Positions 56,574 to 64,000 of a stretch of 64,000 bases of DNA are shown in pieces. The notes beneath the pieces are model-generated. The model worked only from the letters and a program-made list of their open reading frames with translations. It made no database searches and was not told where the DNA came from. Position numbers and translations under genes: made by a program. Position 1 is the stretch's first letter. The number at the start of each line of letters is the position of its first letter. Origin of the DNA: an uncultured Azospirillum sp. (GTDB lineage Bacteria; Pseudomonadota; Alphaproteobacteria; Azospirillales; Azospirillaceae); the NCBI RefSeq assembly GCF_946480385.1, contig NZ_CAMLJP010000020.1, positions 1 through 64,000 of the forward strand, read 5' to 3'.

Positions 56574-59357
56574 ATGCTGCGCCGTTCCCTGATCCGCGCC
56601 GGCGAGACCTGCGCTTTCCATCTCCGCGCCGCCCTGGCGCGTGCGCTGTCCCGCCCTGCCCCTCCCGCCGCACCGCCCGCCGCACCTCCTTATGCCGGCT
56701 ATCCGGTCCCTCCGCAGCAGCCGGTCTATCCGCCAGACGGTTACCCGCCGGGCACCTATCCCCCCTCGCCCCCTCCCATGGGTGCGCAACCGCCCGGCCA
56801 GCCCTACCCTTATCCGCAGCAGCCGGCGCCGCCCTACGGCATGCAGCCGCCGCAAGCCGTTCCTCCCTACGCCCCGCCACCGCAGTATCCCCCTCAAGCC
56901 GCGCCTTCCGGCCGGCCGCCGGGACTCCCGCGCTTCCGCCTGCCGCGCGGGCGCTGGGGCAAGGTGGCGGTCGTCGCGGGCGTGCTGGTGCTTCTGCCCC
57001 CGGTGACGCTGCTCGGCGCCTATTGGTGGATGCGGGCACAGCAGCCGCAGACCAGCGGCACCATAGCCATCCCCGGCAGCGGCGCCCCGGCGGAAATCGT
57101 CCGCGACCGCCAAGGTGTCGTCCATATCTTCGCGGCGACGGAGCGCGACGCCTACCGCGCGCTGGGCTATGCCCACGCCCAGGACCGGCTGTGGCAGATG
57201 GAGACGATGCGCCGCGCCGGCGCCGGCCGGCTGGCCGAGCTGATCGGCACCAAATACGGCGACTTCGCGCTCCGCACCGACCGGCTGATGCGCACGCTGG
57301 GCGTCCGCCGCTCGGCCGAGGCGATGGAAGCCACCCTGTCGCCGGAGGCCCGCACCGCTTTCGAGGCCTATGCCGAGGGCGTGAACGCCTATCTCGCCAC
57401 GCGGTCGGAGGCGCTGCCGGTCGAATTCCAGCTTCTGCGCCACACGCCGGAGCCCTGGACAGTCGCCGACAGCCTGGTCTGGGCCAAGCTGATGGCGCTG
57501 CAACTGTCCGCCAACTACCGCGACGAGCTGTTCCGCTCCCGCGTGCTTGAACGGCTGTCGCCGACCCAAGTCGACGACCTGTTCCCGCCCGACGCGCCCG
57601 GCGCCCCCACGACGCTGGCGACCGACCTGCGCGGCATGGACCTGCAGGAAACCGTGCGCCGCACCCTGGCGGCGTTGCCGCAGATGGGCTTCGACACCGC
57701 GTCCAACGAATGGGTCCTGACCGGCGCCCGCACCACCACCGGCAAGCCGATCCTCGCCAACGACCCGCATCTCGGGCTGGAGGCGCCGATCCTCTGGTAT
57801 CTCGCCCGCATCGTGACGCCCGACTTCACCGTCACCGGCGCCACCGTGCCGGGCGTGCCGCTGACCATCATCGGCCACAACGGCAAGGTCGCCTGGGGCT
57901 TCACCACCACCCACAGCGACACCCAGGATCTGTTCGTCGAGAAGCCGGATCCACAGGATCCCGCCCGCTATCAGACCCCCGACGGCAGCCAGCCCTTCGA
58001 GACGCGCGCCGAGACCATCGCCATCGCCGGCGAGCCGTCGCAGACGCTGACCGTGCGCAGCACGCGGCACGGCCCGGTCATCTCCGACCTCGACGCCGCG
58101 CCTGCCGGCGGAACCGCTCCCGGCCCCGTGCTGGCGCTGTCCTTCCCCGGCCTTGCCGACGACGATACCAGCGCGGAGGCTCTCTACCGCCTGAACCATG
58201 CGGAAACGGCGGAGGCGGCGCGCGAGGCGCTACGCCTGCATGTCGCCCCGCAGCAGAACGTCGTCTATGCGGATGTGTCGGGCACCGTCGGCTTCATCTC
58301 CGCCGGCCGGGTGCCGATCCGCCGCAAGGGCGACGGCCGCGTGCCGGTTCCCGGCTGGACCGGTGAGTATGACTGGACCGGCTTCCTGCCCTACTACGCC
58401 CTGCCCCAGTCGGTGAACCCGCCGTCGGGGCAGTTCGTCAACGCCAACAACGCGGTGGTCGGGCGCGACTATCCCTATCGCCTCGCCACCGAATGGCCCG
58501 ATCCGTCGCGCGCCAAGCGCATCGTCGAGATGCTGGGCACCGGGCGCTTTTCCGTCGAGGACGTGGCGCAGCAGCAGATGGACATCGTCTCGCTTCCCGC
58601 CCGCGACTTCCTGCCCGAACTGCTGAAATATCCCTCCCCGCCCGGTCTCGCCAGCGATGCGGCGGCGCTTCTGCGCAATTGGGACGGCCGGATGGACCGC
58701 AACCGGCCGGAACCGCTGATCTTCACCGCCTGGATGCGCGAACTGGTCCGTGCGGTCTTCGCCGACGAACTCGGTCCCGATTTCGCCTCCTACTGGGAGC
58801 TTCGTCCGGAGGCGTTGCGCCATGTCCTGAACGAACGGCCGGAGTGGTGCGACGACATCACCACGCCGCAGAAGGAAAGCTGTGCCGACATGATCGGCCG
58901 GTCGCTGGAGGCGGCGGTGGCGATGCTGGCCGAGCGCCACGGCTCCAGCCCGAAGAGCTGGCGCTGGGGCGACGACCACAAGGCGGCGCTGGTCCACCGG
59001 ATGCTGAGCCGCCTGCCGCTGATCGGCGGCACCGCCGACCTGTCGGTGGAGACGGACGGCGGCTTCTTCACCGTCAACCGCGGGACGACCTCGACCCGCG
59101 ATCCCGCGAACCCCTTCCGCCATGTCCATGGCGCCGGGTTCCGCGCGGTCTATGATCTGGCCGATCTGGACAATTCCCGCTTCGTGATCGCCACCGGCCA
59201 GTCCGGCAACATCTGGTCCCGCCATTGGGGCGATCTGGTCGGGCTGTGGCGCGATGGCGGCTCATTGCGTCTGGCCGGCGACCGTGGCACGTTGATCTCG
59301 GCAGGGGCGGAGGTGCTGACACTCACACCACGCAACACCGGGACAGCCAAGAAATGA
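56574..59357 (+). CDS. Penicillin-acylase-family amidase with Pro-rich head and membrane anchor
   Basis: An Ntn-hydrolase precursor, 927 residues. The first ~120 residues are Pro/Gln/Tyr-rich (PPQQPVYPPDGYPPGTYPP). One membrane helix follows (VVAGVLVLLPPVTLLGAYWW). The rest is the acylase: AYRALGYAHAQDRLWQME, then the self-processing site with the nucleophile Ser in DTASNEWVLTGARTTTGKP, and LANDPHLGLEAPILWYL. The Ser becomes the beta-chain N-terminus after cleavage. Family enzymes hydrolyse penicillins, acyl-homoserine lactones or cyclic lipopeptides. Orientation would place the enzyme in the periplasm. Its TGA overlaps the next gene's ATG. Confidence 0.9.
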   Translation: MLRRSLIRAGETCAFHLRAALARALSRPAPPAAPPAAPPYAGYPVPPQQPVYPPDGYPPGTYPPSPPPMGAQPPGQPYPYPQQPAPPYGMQPPQAVPPYAPPPQYPPQAAPSGRPPGLPRFRLPRGRWGKVAVVAGVLVLLPPVTLLGAYWWMRAQQPQTSGTIAIPGSGAPAEIVRDRQGVVHIFAATERDAYRALGYAHAQDRLWQMETMRRAGAGRLAELIGTKYGDFALRTDRLMRTLGVRRSAEAMEATLSPEARTAFEAYAEGVNAYLATRSEALPVEFQLLRHTPEPWTVADSLVWAKLMALQLSANYRDELFRSRVLERLSPTQVDDLFPPDAPGAPTTLATDLRGMDLQETVRRTLAALPQMGFDTASNEWVLTGARTTTGKPILANDPHLGLEAPILWYLARIVTPDFTVTGATVPGVPLTIIGHNGKVAWGFTTTHSDTQDLFVEKPDPQDPARYQTPDGSQPFETRAETIAIAGEPSQTLTVRSTRHGPVISDLDAAPAGGTAPGPVLALSFPGLADDDTSAEALYRLNHAETAEAAREALRLHVAPQQNVVYADVSGTVGFISAGRVPIRRKGDGRVPVPGWTGEYDWTGFLPYYALPQSVNPPSGQFVNANNAVVGRDYPYRLATEWPDPSRAKRIVEMLGTGRFSVEDVAQQQMDIVSLPARDFLPELLKYPSPPGLASDAAALLRNWDGRMDRNRPEPLIFTAWMRELVRAVFADELGPDFASYWELRPEALRHVLNERPEWCDDITTPQKESCADMIGRSLEAAVAMLAERHGSSPKSWRWGDDHKAALVHRMLSRLPLIGGTADLSVETDGGFFTVNRGTTSTRDPANPFRHVHGAGFRAVYDLADLDNSRFVIATGQSGNIWSRHWGDLVGLWRDGGSLRLAGDRGTLISAGAEVLTLTPRNTGTAKK

Positions 59358-60568
59358 CCATCACTCTGGAGGACGTGCGCGCCGCGGCGGCGCGCATTGC
59401 GGGGCACCTGCCCCGAACGCCCACGGTTCCGGCGCCCCGCCTGGGGGACATGGCGGGGTGCCGGCTGCACGTGAAGCTGGAGAACCAGCACGCCACCAGT
59501 TCCTTCAAGGAGCGCGGCGCGCTGAACAAGCTGCTGTCGCTCGGCGAGGCGGAGCGCCAAGCCGGCGTCATCGCCATGTCCGCCGGCAACCATGCCCAGG
59601 CGGTGGCCTGCCACGCCACGCGGCTGGGCATCCGCTCCACCATCGTCATGCCGGCCTTCACCCCCTTCACCAAAGTGGAGCGGACGGAGAACCTGGGCGC
59701 CACCGTCGAACTGCATGGCGAGACGCTGAGCGAGGCCGCCGCCTTCGCCCATGATCTGGCGGCGCGCGACGGGCTGACTTTCGTCCATCCCTACGACGAC
59801 CCGCTGGTGGCCGCCGGCCAAGGCACCGCGGCGCTGGAACTGCTTGAGGATGTGCCGGACCTCGACGTGCTGGTGATTCCCATCGGCGGCGGCGGCCTGA
59901 TCGCGGGCATGGCGACGGCGGCGAAGGCGTTGCGGCCGGATCTGGAAATCGTCGGCGTGCAGTGCAGCCTCTATCCCGCCGTGCGTCAGGCGCTGGCCGG
60001 ACAGCCGATCACCTGCGGCGGCGCCACGGTGGCGGAAGGCATCGCGGTGAAGGCGCCCGGCGCCCTGACCCTGCCGATCATCCGCGCGCTGGTCGACGAT
60101 GTGGTGGAGGTGGGCGAGGCCCGGCTGGAGGAAGCGGTCTACCGCCTCGCCACCATGCAGAAGCTGGTCGCAGAAGGGGCCGGCGCGGCGGCGCTCGCCG
60201 CCATTCTGGAGGAGCCGGATCGCTACCGCGGCCGCAAAGTCGGCATGGTGCTGTCCGGCGGCAACATCGATTCCCGCATCATGGCGCAGGTGCTGATGCG
60301 CGGCCTGGTCTATGAGGGCCGCATCGTCCGCCTGCGCATCGGCATCACCGACGCCCCCGGCGCGCTGGCCCGCGTCACCCGCCTGCTGGGCGAGGCCGGC
60401 GCCAATATCGTCGAGGTCCACCACCAGCGCCTGTTTCACAATGTGCCGGTGAAGATGGCCGAGGTCGACGTGGTGCTGGAAACCCGCAACCAGACCCATG
60501 TCGAGGCGCTGATCGCACGGATGAAGGACGCGGGTTATCCCACGAGCCTGATGGTGGAGGTGGGGTAG
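59354..60568 (+). CDS. Threonine ammonia-lyase, biosynthetic/catabolic PLP type
   Basis: Converts threonine to 2-oxobutanoate and ammonia. It is 404 residues from the ATG at 59354, which overlaps the preceding stop as ATGA. The PLP Lys is in SSFKERGALNK, the phosphate-binding loop in PIGGGGLIAGMATAAK, and the N-terminus is close to TdcB/IlvA. A C-terminal ACT domain (RIGITDAPGALARVTRL, EAGANIVEVHHQR) gives allosteric control, as in the single-ACT enzymes of many proteobacteria. Translational coupling to the acylase is clear; a metabolic link is not. Confidence 0.92.
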   Translation: MTITLEDVRAAAARIAGHLPRTPTVPAPRLGDMAGCRLHVKLENQHATSSFKERGALNKLLSLGEAERQAGVIAMSAGNHAQAVACHATRLGIRSTIVMPAFTPFTKVERTENLGATVELHGETLSEAAAFAHDLAARDGLTFVHPYDDPLVAAGQGTAALELLEDVPDLDVLVIPIGGGGLIAGMATAAKALRPDLEIVGVQCSLYPAVRQALAGQPITCGGATVAEGIAVKAPGALTLPIIRALVDDVVEVGEARLEEAVYRLATMQKLVAEGAGAAALAAILEEPDRYRGRKVGMVLSGGNIDSRIMAQVLMRGLVYEGRIVRLRIGITDAPGALARVTRLLGEAGANIVEVHHQRLFHNVPVKMAEVDVVLETRNQTHVEALIARMKDAGYPTSLMVEVG

Positions 60569-60583
60569 GCCCCCACCCCCTGC

Positions 60584-61351
60584 TCAAATGCTGTAATTGT
60601 CTGCGATCTCCGACCGCAGCTGTTCCACCTGATCGCGGAACACCGAGCCGTCCCGGCCGGCGCTGTTGCGCACGTCGCGCACCACGCGGGCCGGTGTGCC
60701 GCCCAGCACGATGATGCGGTCGGCCAGATGCACCGCCTCTTCCAGATCGTGGGTGACGAACAGCACGGTCTTGCCGGTCTCCTGATGGATGCGGCGAAGC
60801 TCGTCCTGCAGATTGTGGCGGGTGATGGCGTCGAGCGCGCCGAACGGCTCGTCCATCAGCAGGATGTCCGGGTCCACCGCCATGGCGCGGGCGATGCCGA
60901 TGCGCTGGCGCTGGCCGCCCGACAGCTCATAGGGCCAGCGGCGGGCGTAGCCGTCGAGCCGCACCAGCTTCAGCGCGGCCTCCGCACGCTGGCGGCGCTC
61001 GTCGCGGCTGACCGGCAGTCCCTCCAGCCCGAACTCCACATTGCGGATCACCCGGCGCCAGGGCAGCAACCGGGAGTCCTGGAACACCAGCCCGACCGGG
61101 CGATGGCCGGGCCGCTGGTCCTGGTGTATGGTGACGCCGCCGCTGCGCGCGGTGTGCAGGCCGGCGACGACGCGCAGCAGCGTCGACTTGCCGACGCCGG
61201 ACGGGCCGACGATGGCGACGAAGCTGCCGCGCTCGACCGACAGGTTGACGTCGACCAGCACCGGCGGCGCGTCCTTGCCATAGCCGATGGACACGTCCTC
61301 GAGGTCGATGACCGAAGCTGCGGCGGTCTTGGAAAGGGTCACCGCTGCCAT
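60584..61351 (-). CDS. SsuB/TauB-like ABC importer ATPase
   Basis: A 255-residue ATPase from the ATG at 61351, overlapping the permease stop. Walker A is GPSGVGKSTLLR, the Q-loop VFQDSRLLPWRRVI, the signature LSGGQRQRIGIARAMA and Walker B LLMDEPFGALDA with the switch His in VTHDLEEAVHLADR. The sequence SRLLPWRRVIRNVEFGL is characteristic of the nitrate/sulfonate/taurine group. Last gene of a three-gene importer operon. Confidence 0.94.
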   Translation of the reverse strand: MAAVTLSKTAAASVIDLEDVSIGYGKDAPPVLVDVNLSVERGSFVAIVGPSGVGKSTLLRVVAGLHTARSGGVTIHQDQRPGHRPVGLVFQDSRLLPWRRVIRNVEFGLEGLPVSRDERRQRAEAALKLVRLDGYARRWPYELSGGQRQRIGIARAMAVDPDILLMDEPFGALDAITRHNLQDELRRIHQETGKTVLFVTHDLEEAVHLADRIIVLGGTPARVVRDVRNSAGRDGSVFRDQVEQLRSEIADNYSI

Positions 61352-62109
61352 GAGAGCACCCGCGACTGAACTTGCATGAACAGGAAATCCGACACGCCGT
61401 AGAGCAGCGCGATGGTGACCATGTAGAGCACGACGATGTGCGTGGCCAGCAGGCCCGACGCCTCCATCATCCGCATGCCGAGGCCGGAGATGCCGAACAG
61501 CTCGGCCGCGACCACCGTCATCCAGCCCTGCCCCAGCCCGGCGCGCATGCCCGACAGGATGCCCGGCAGGGCGCCCGGCAGGATGATCTTGAACAGGCGC
61601 GGGATCAGCCCTCCCTGCCCGAAGGCATGGCCAAGCTCGATCAGGTCCTTGTCCACCCCGCGCACCGCGGCGTAGCTGGCATAATAGTTGATCCAGAACA
61701 CCGTCAGCGAGATCAGGAAGGATGCCGCCCCTTCGCTGACGCCGAACCAGATAATGGCGAAGGGGATCCAGGCGATGGCCGGGATCGGGCGCAGCATGCG
61801 CACGACCCAGGCCTGGAAGGCGTCCCACTTGCCCCACAGCGCCGCTGCCGTGCCGAACGACACGCCGAGGAAAGTGCCCAGCGACAGCCCGACCAGATAG
61901 TGCGACAGGCTGGCCAGCACCATCTCCTGCCAGGTGCCGCTCTTGAACTCGGTCAGGAAGGCGGCGGGCACCGCGCTCGGCGACGGCAGCAGCCGCGCCG
62001 GCACGACGCCGCTGCGCGCCACCGCTTCCCACGCCAGCAGGAAGACGAGGACGCCCAACGCCGATAGGGCGATTTTCTGATAGGACTTCATCGGCTTGTC
62101 GGTCTGCAT
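61339..62109 (-). CDS. SsuC/TauC-like ABC importer permease
   Basis: A 256-residue permease with six predicted helices. The first is ALSALGVLVFLLAWEAVA. The coupling (EAA-like) loop is visible around KIILPGALPGILSGMRAGLG. It is followed by ELFGISGLGMRMMEASG. The pattern fits nitrate/sulfonate/bicarbonate importers. It overlaps the ATPase gene by 13 bases and starts 12 bases after the binding-protein stop. Confidence 0.93.
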   Translation of the reverse strand: MQTDKPMKSYQKIALSALGVLVFLLAWEAVARSGVVPARLLPSPSAVPAAFLTEFKSGTWQEMVLASLSHYLVGLSLGTFLGVSFGTAAALWGKWDAFQAWVVRMLRPIPAIAWIPFAIIWFGVSEGAASFLISLTVFWINYYASYAAVRGVDKDLIELGHAFGQGGLIPRLFKIILPGALPGILSGMRAGLGQGWMTVVAAELFGISGLGMRMMEASGLLATHIVVLYMVTIALLYGVSDFLFMQVQSRVLSWQR

Positions 62110-62121
62110 CGGTCGGCCGGC

Positions 62122-63150
62122 TTACTTGGCGACGGCGTCGTAGAAGCTGAAGTCGAAGGCCTCGGCCACCGGAACCGTCTCGCTCGCGGACCCGATTTCC
62201 TTGGTGTAGGCCATCATCTGCTCGACCGCCGGGACGACCTTGTGCGGGTCGGCGAGGAAGTTGGAGCCCGGGCCCTTGAAGGCGGCTTCCAGCGTCGCCG
62301 GCTCCAGCAGGCCCTTGCCGAGATAGTTGTTCACCAGCTTCGCCGACGCGGCCGGATCCTTGGCGATCATGTCGACGGCGCGGATGTGCGCCTTGAGCAG
62401 CGCCTTGATGGCGTCGGGATGGGCCTTCAGCACCTCCGCACGCGCGGCGACGACGGTGCCGGGCTGGTTCGGGAACATCTGCGCGCCGGTGGCGAGAAGC
62501 GCCACGTTCGGGTCCATCTGCCGGGTGACGGTCACCGTCGGCTCGCGGATGGTGGCGGCGTCGAGCGCACCGGCCAGCAGGGCCTGCTGCGTCTTCTCGA
62601 TGCCCATCGGCACCAGTTCGACATCGGCCGGATCGACCTTCACCACCTTGAACAGCCAGTGCTTCAGTACGGTGTCGGGGACGGAGCCCGGCGGCTGGGT
62701 GCCGAACTTCGGCTTGCGGCCGGTGTCGGCGGCGAACTTCTTGAAAGATTCGGCGGTCGGGTTGGCGCCCACCGCCTTGGCGAAGGGACCACGCGCGGCG
62801 ACCACCATCTCCTCCACCGCCGAATTGGCGATGACCGAGATGTCGGCGCCCTTGGTGCGGGCGACCAGCACCGGAGCGACACCGGCATAGAGCAGGTCGA
62901 TCTTGCCGGCGGCCATCGCCTGGATGGCGTGCGGGCCGGATTCGAACCGGGTCAGCTTCAGCTCGATCCCCGCATCCTTGGCCCAGCCCTGCCCATCGAC
63001 GATGAACAGCGGCGACGCCGCCAGGATCGGAATGTAGCCGATTTCCAGCTTCACCGGATCGGCGGCCCGCGCAGTGCCAGGCATGACGGCGGCGGCCATT
63101 CCAAGGGCAACGAGGGCGGCAAGGGTGGAGCGACGGGTCAAGCGGAGCAT
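62122..63150 (-). CDS. SsuA/NrtA-like substrate-binding protein
   Basis: A 342-residue periplasmic binding protein from the ATG at 63150. It has a twin-Arg-containing signal peptide (LTRRSTLAALVALGMAAAV), cut near ARA-ADP. The fold shows LEIGYIPILAASPLFIVDG, GPHAIQAMAAGKIDLLYAG and LAGALDAATIREPT. This is the alkanesulfonate/nitrate/taurine class; the AAGKIDLLYAGVAP loop is shared with SsuA. No monooxygenase (SsuD/TauD) is adjacent, so the substrate is open. The 5' region (63151-63270) is AT-rich and likely the operon promoter. Confidence 0.92.
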   Translation of the reverse strand: MLRLTRRSTLAALVALGMAAAVMPGTARAADPVKLEIGYIPILAASPLFIVDGQGWAKDAGIELKLTRFESGPHAIQAMAAGKIDLLYAGVAPVLVARTKGADISVIANSAVEEMVVAARGPFAKAVGANPTAESFKKFAADTGRKPKFGTQPPGSVPDTVLKHWLFKVVKVDPADVELVPMGIEKTQQALLAGALDAATIREPTVTVTRQMDPNVALLATGAQMFPNQPGTVVAARAEVLKAHPDAIKALLKAHIRAVDMIAKDPAASAKLVNNYLGKGLLEPATLEAAFKGPGSNFLADPHKVVPAVEQMMAYTKEIGSASETVPVAEAFDFSFYDAVAK

Positions 63151-63333
63151 CGGATCGTCCTCAACTGGGGTTCCGAGGCTATTTAGCACGATTGCGCGGA
63201 TGGAGAAGAGCGATTTCCACATAACTGGAAAAGGGAATTCAATATCACACATAATTACTTTGTTGTTAGAGCTTCGGTATCCGCCGGAAAGCCGCAGAAA
63301 TTGTGGGTTCGGCGCGGCTTGGGATGTGTGGCC

Positions 63334-63462
63334 TCAGCTCTCCGTCAGCAGGTAGAGCGACACGCCGCAGAGCGATACCCCCACCAACAGGATGGCCACC
63401 GCGATCCGTGTCCAGAGCGTGAGGTGCGAATCGAAAGGTTCGCAGAGATCGTCATCGTCCAT
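63334..63462 (-). CDS. Small single-pass membrane protein (42 aa)
   Basis: Read directly from the sequence. Start ATG 63462 with GGAAGTCAGGTC upstream, stop at 63334. The head is acidic (MDDDDLCEPFDSHL), followed by one membrane helix (IAVAILLVGVSLCGVSLYLL) and the tail TES. No family recognised. Short length limits certainty, but the ribosome-binding site and the acidic-then-hydrophobic pattern favour a real gene. Confidence 0.5.
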   Translation of the reverse strand: MDDDDLCEPFDSHLTLWTRIAVAILLVGVSLCGVSLYLLTES

Positions 63463-63604
63463 GACCTGACTTCCGTCGCTGTGGGGAGGACGGCGGGGAT
63501 AAGCCGCCGTCTCTCGGTGACGGTAAGCGATAGCGGCGCCGTGTTGCGGCGGTGTGTCCCACGGACGGCGTTGTGTAACCGACGGTAACGGCGCCGGCCG
63601 ACCG

Positions 63605-63892
63605 TTACAGGCCGTCGACCACGATCATCTTGAAATCGGCAGCGTCGCGGCGTGCTTCGCGCGCCTTGCGGTATTCCGGGCTGTCGTAGAAGGCCTTGGC
63701 CGACGCCATGTCCGGGAATTCCAGGATGACGATCCGGTTGGGCTGCCAATCGCCTTCGAGCACCGCCGTCTCGCCGCCGCGGCTGATGAAGCGTCCGCCA
63801 TTCTTCGCGATCGCGTCGGGAGTCAGCGACTTGTAGACCTCATAGGCGACGGGGTCGGTCACGCGCACGTCGGCGATGATGTAGGCGGTCAT
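63605..63892 (-). CDS. DUF1330 family protein
   Basis: A 95-residue ferredoxin-like-fold protein from the ATG at 63892. The family pattern is clear: TAYIIADVRVTDPVAYEVYK, GGRFISRGGETAVLEGDW, IVILEFPDMASAKAFYDSPEY. DUF1330 proteins are dimeric alpha/beta-barrel relatives with unknown roles. It is monocistronic or downstream of a minus-strand gene to the right of the window, separated from it by a strong hairpin. Confidence 0.9.
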   Translation of the reverse strand: MTAYIIADVRVTDPVAYEVYKSLTPDAIAKNGGRFISRGGETAVLEGDWQPNRIVILEFPDMASAKAFYDSPEYRKAREARRDAADFKMIVVDGL

Positions 63893-63931
63893 GGCTCGGC
63901 ATCCTCTCTTGTCGTTTTTCGGCCCAAAAGA

Positions 63932-63965
63932 AACGGGCGCGGGAAGCCTCGCCCCCGCGCCCGTT
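63932..63965 (-). terminator. Rho-independent terminator of an off-window gene
   Basis: Perfect 12-base arms AACGGGCGCGGG and CCCGCGCCCGTT. On the minus strand they are followed by TCTTTT. A minus-strand TGA at 63992-63990 suggests that a gene ending in ...Glu-Ala-stop enters from the right; only three codons are visible. Confidence 0.75.
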
Positions 63966-64000
63966 CCGGTCAACGGCTATGGATGCCGATCAGGCTTCCA

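Noticed and set aside
63990..64000. A gene end at the right border
   Set aside because: Only three codons are visible, too little to annotate; it is mentioned with the terminator.

Overview
This is a high-GC chromosomal segment from an alphaproteobacterium, most likely Azospirillum or a close relative in Rhodospirillales. The assignment is inferred from gene content: an NDUFS4-type complex I subunit, an erythrin/VIT1 protein of the MbfA type, an hflK-hflC-degP operon, a metallo-type KdsA, PetP/PetR-like regulators and many multidomain signalling proteins. Nearly all of the window looks like core genome. The clear exception is a low-GC RTX-type gene between tRNA genes at 11.4-13.0 kb.

Layout. 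0-11 kb: an aldo/keto reductase behind a promoter that overlaps an inverted repeat, an RsmC-like methyltransferase, smpB, dapA, a Slt-type lytic transglycosylase, two very small genes (one entericidin-like), a MATE exporter, gyrA and coaD. 11-14 kb: tRNA-Lys(TTT), the RTX/DUF5648 gene, tRNA-Arg(TCT), a complex I accessory subunit and tRNA-Pro(TGG). 14-25 kb: a glycosyltransferase-like remnant, a MacAB-type exporter, a DUF192 protein, kdsA, a dienelactone hydrolase, an EstA-like autotransporter esterase, pyrG with a four-unit 26-bp hairpin repeat in its leader, secG and tpiA. 25-31 kb: mbfA, a MarR-family regulator, an OmpR/EnvZ-type pair and a LuxR-type response regulator. 31-38 kb: degP, hflC and hflK, Mrp with a His-rich linker, and an Hsp70-like protein. 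38-42 kb: an SDR, then a TusA-like protein, a DUF2478-DUF364 fusion and DUF1244, then a GST. 42-51 kb: a solute-binding protein and a dense signalling locus. 51-64 kb: two cobalamin genes, an MHYT/heme-PAS hybrid kinase, a penicillin-acylase-family enzyme overlapping a threonine ammonia-lyase, an SsuABC-like importer and small genes.

The strongest candidate for an undescribed system is 43.3-51.1 kb. It holds a membrane hybrid kinase ending in an HPt domain, a receiver-HATPase (RsbW-like) protein, a PP2C phosphatase with a degenerate receiver, a STAS antagonist and a three-PAS diguanylate cyclase. The last three form a tight operon. The set resembles the Pseudomonas HptB-HsbR-HsbA-HsbD route from phosphorelay through partner switching to c-di-GMP, but with HsbR split into two proteins. 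A second highlight is the kinase at 54.1-56.4 kb. It joins an MHYT membrane sensor to a FixL-like PAS domain in which the heme-ligand His and the Arg twenty residues later are both present, suggesting a two-input gas sensor.

Limits: everything here was read by eye. Family names rest on recognisable motifs, start sites on visible ribosome-binding sites, and no database search was run.
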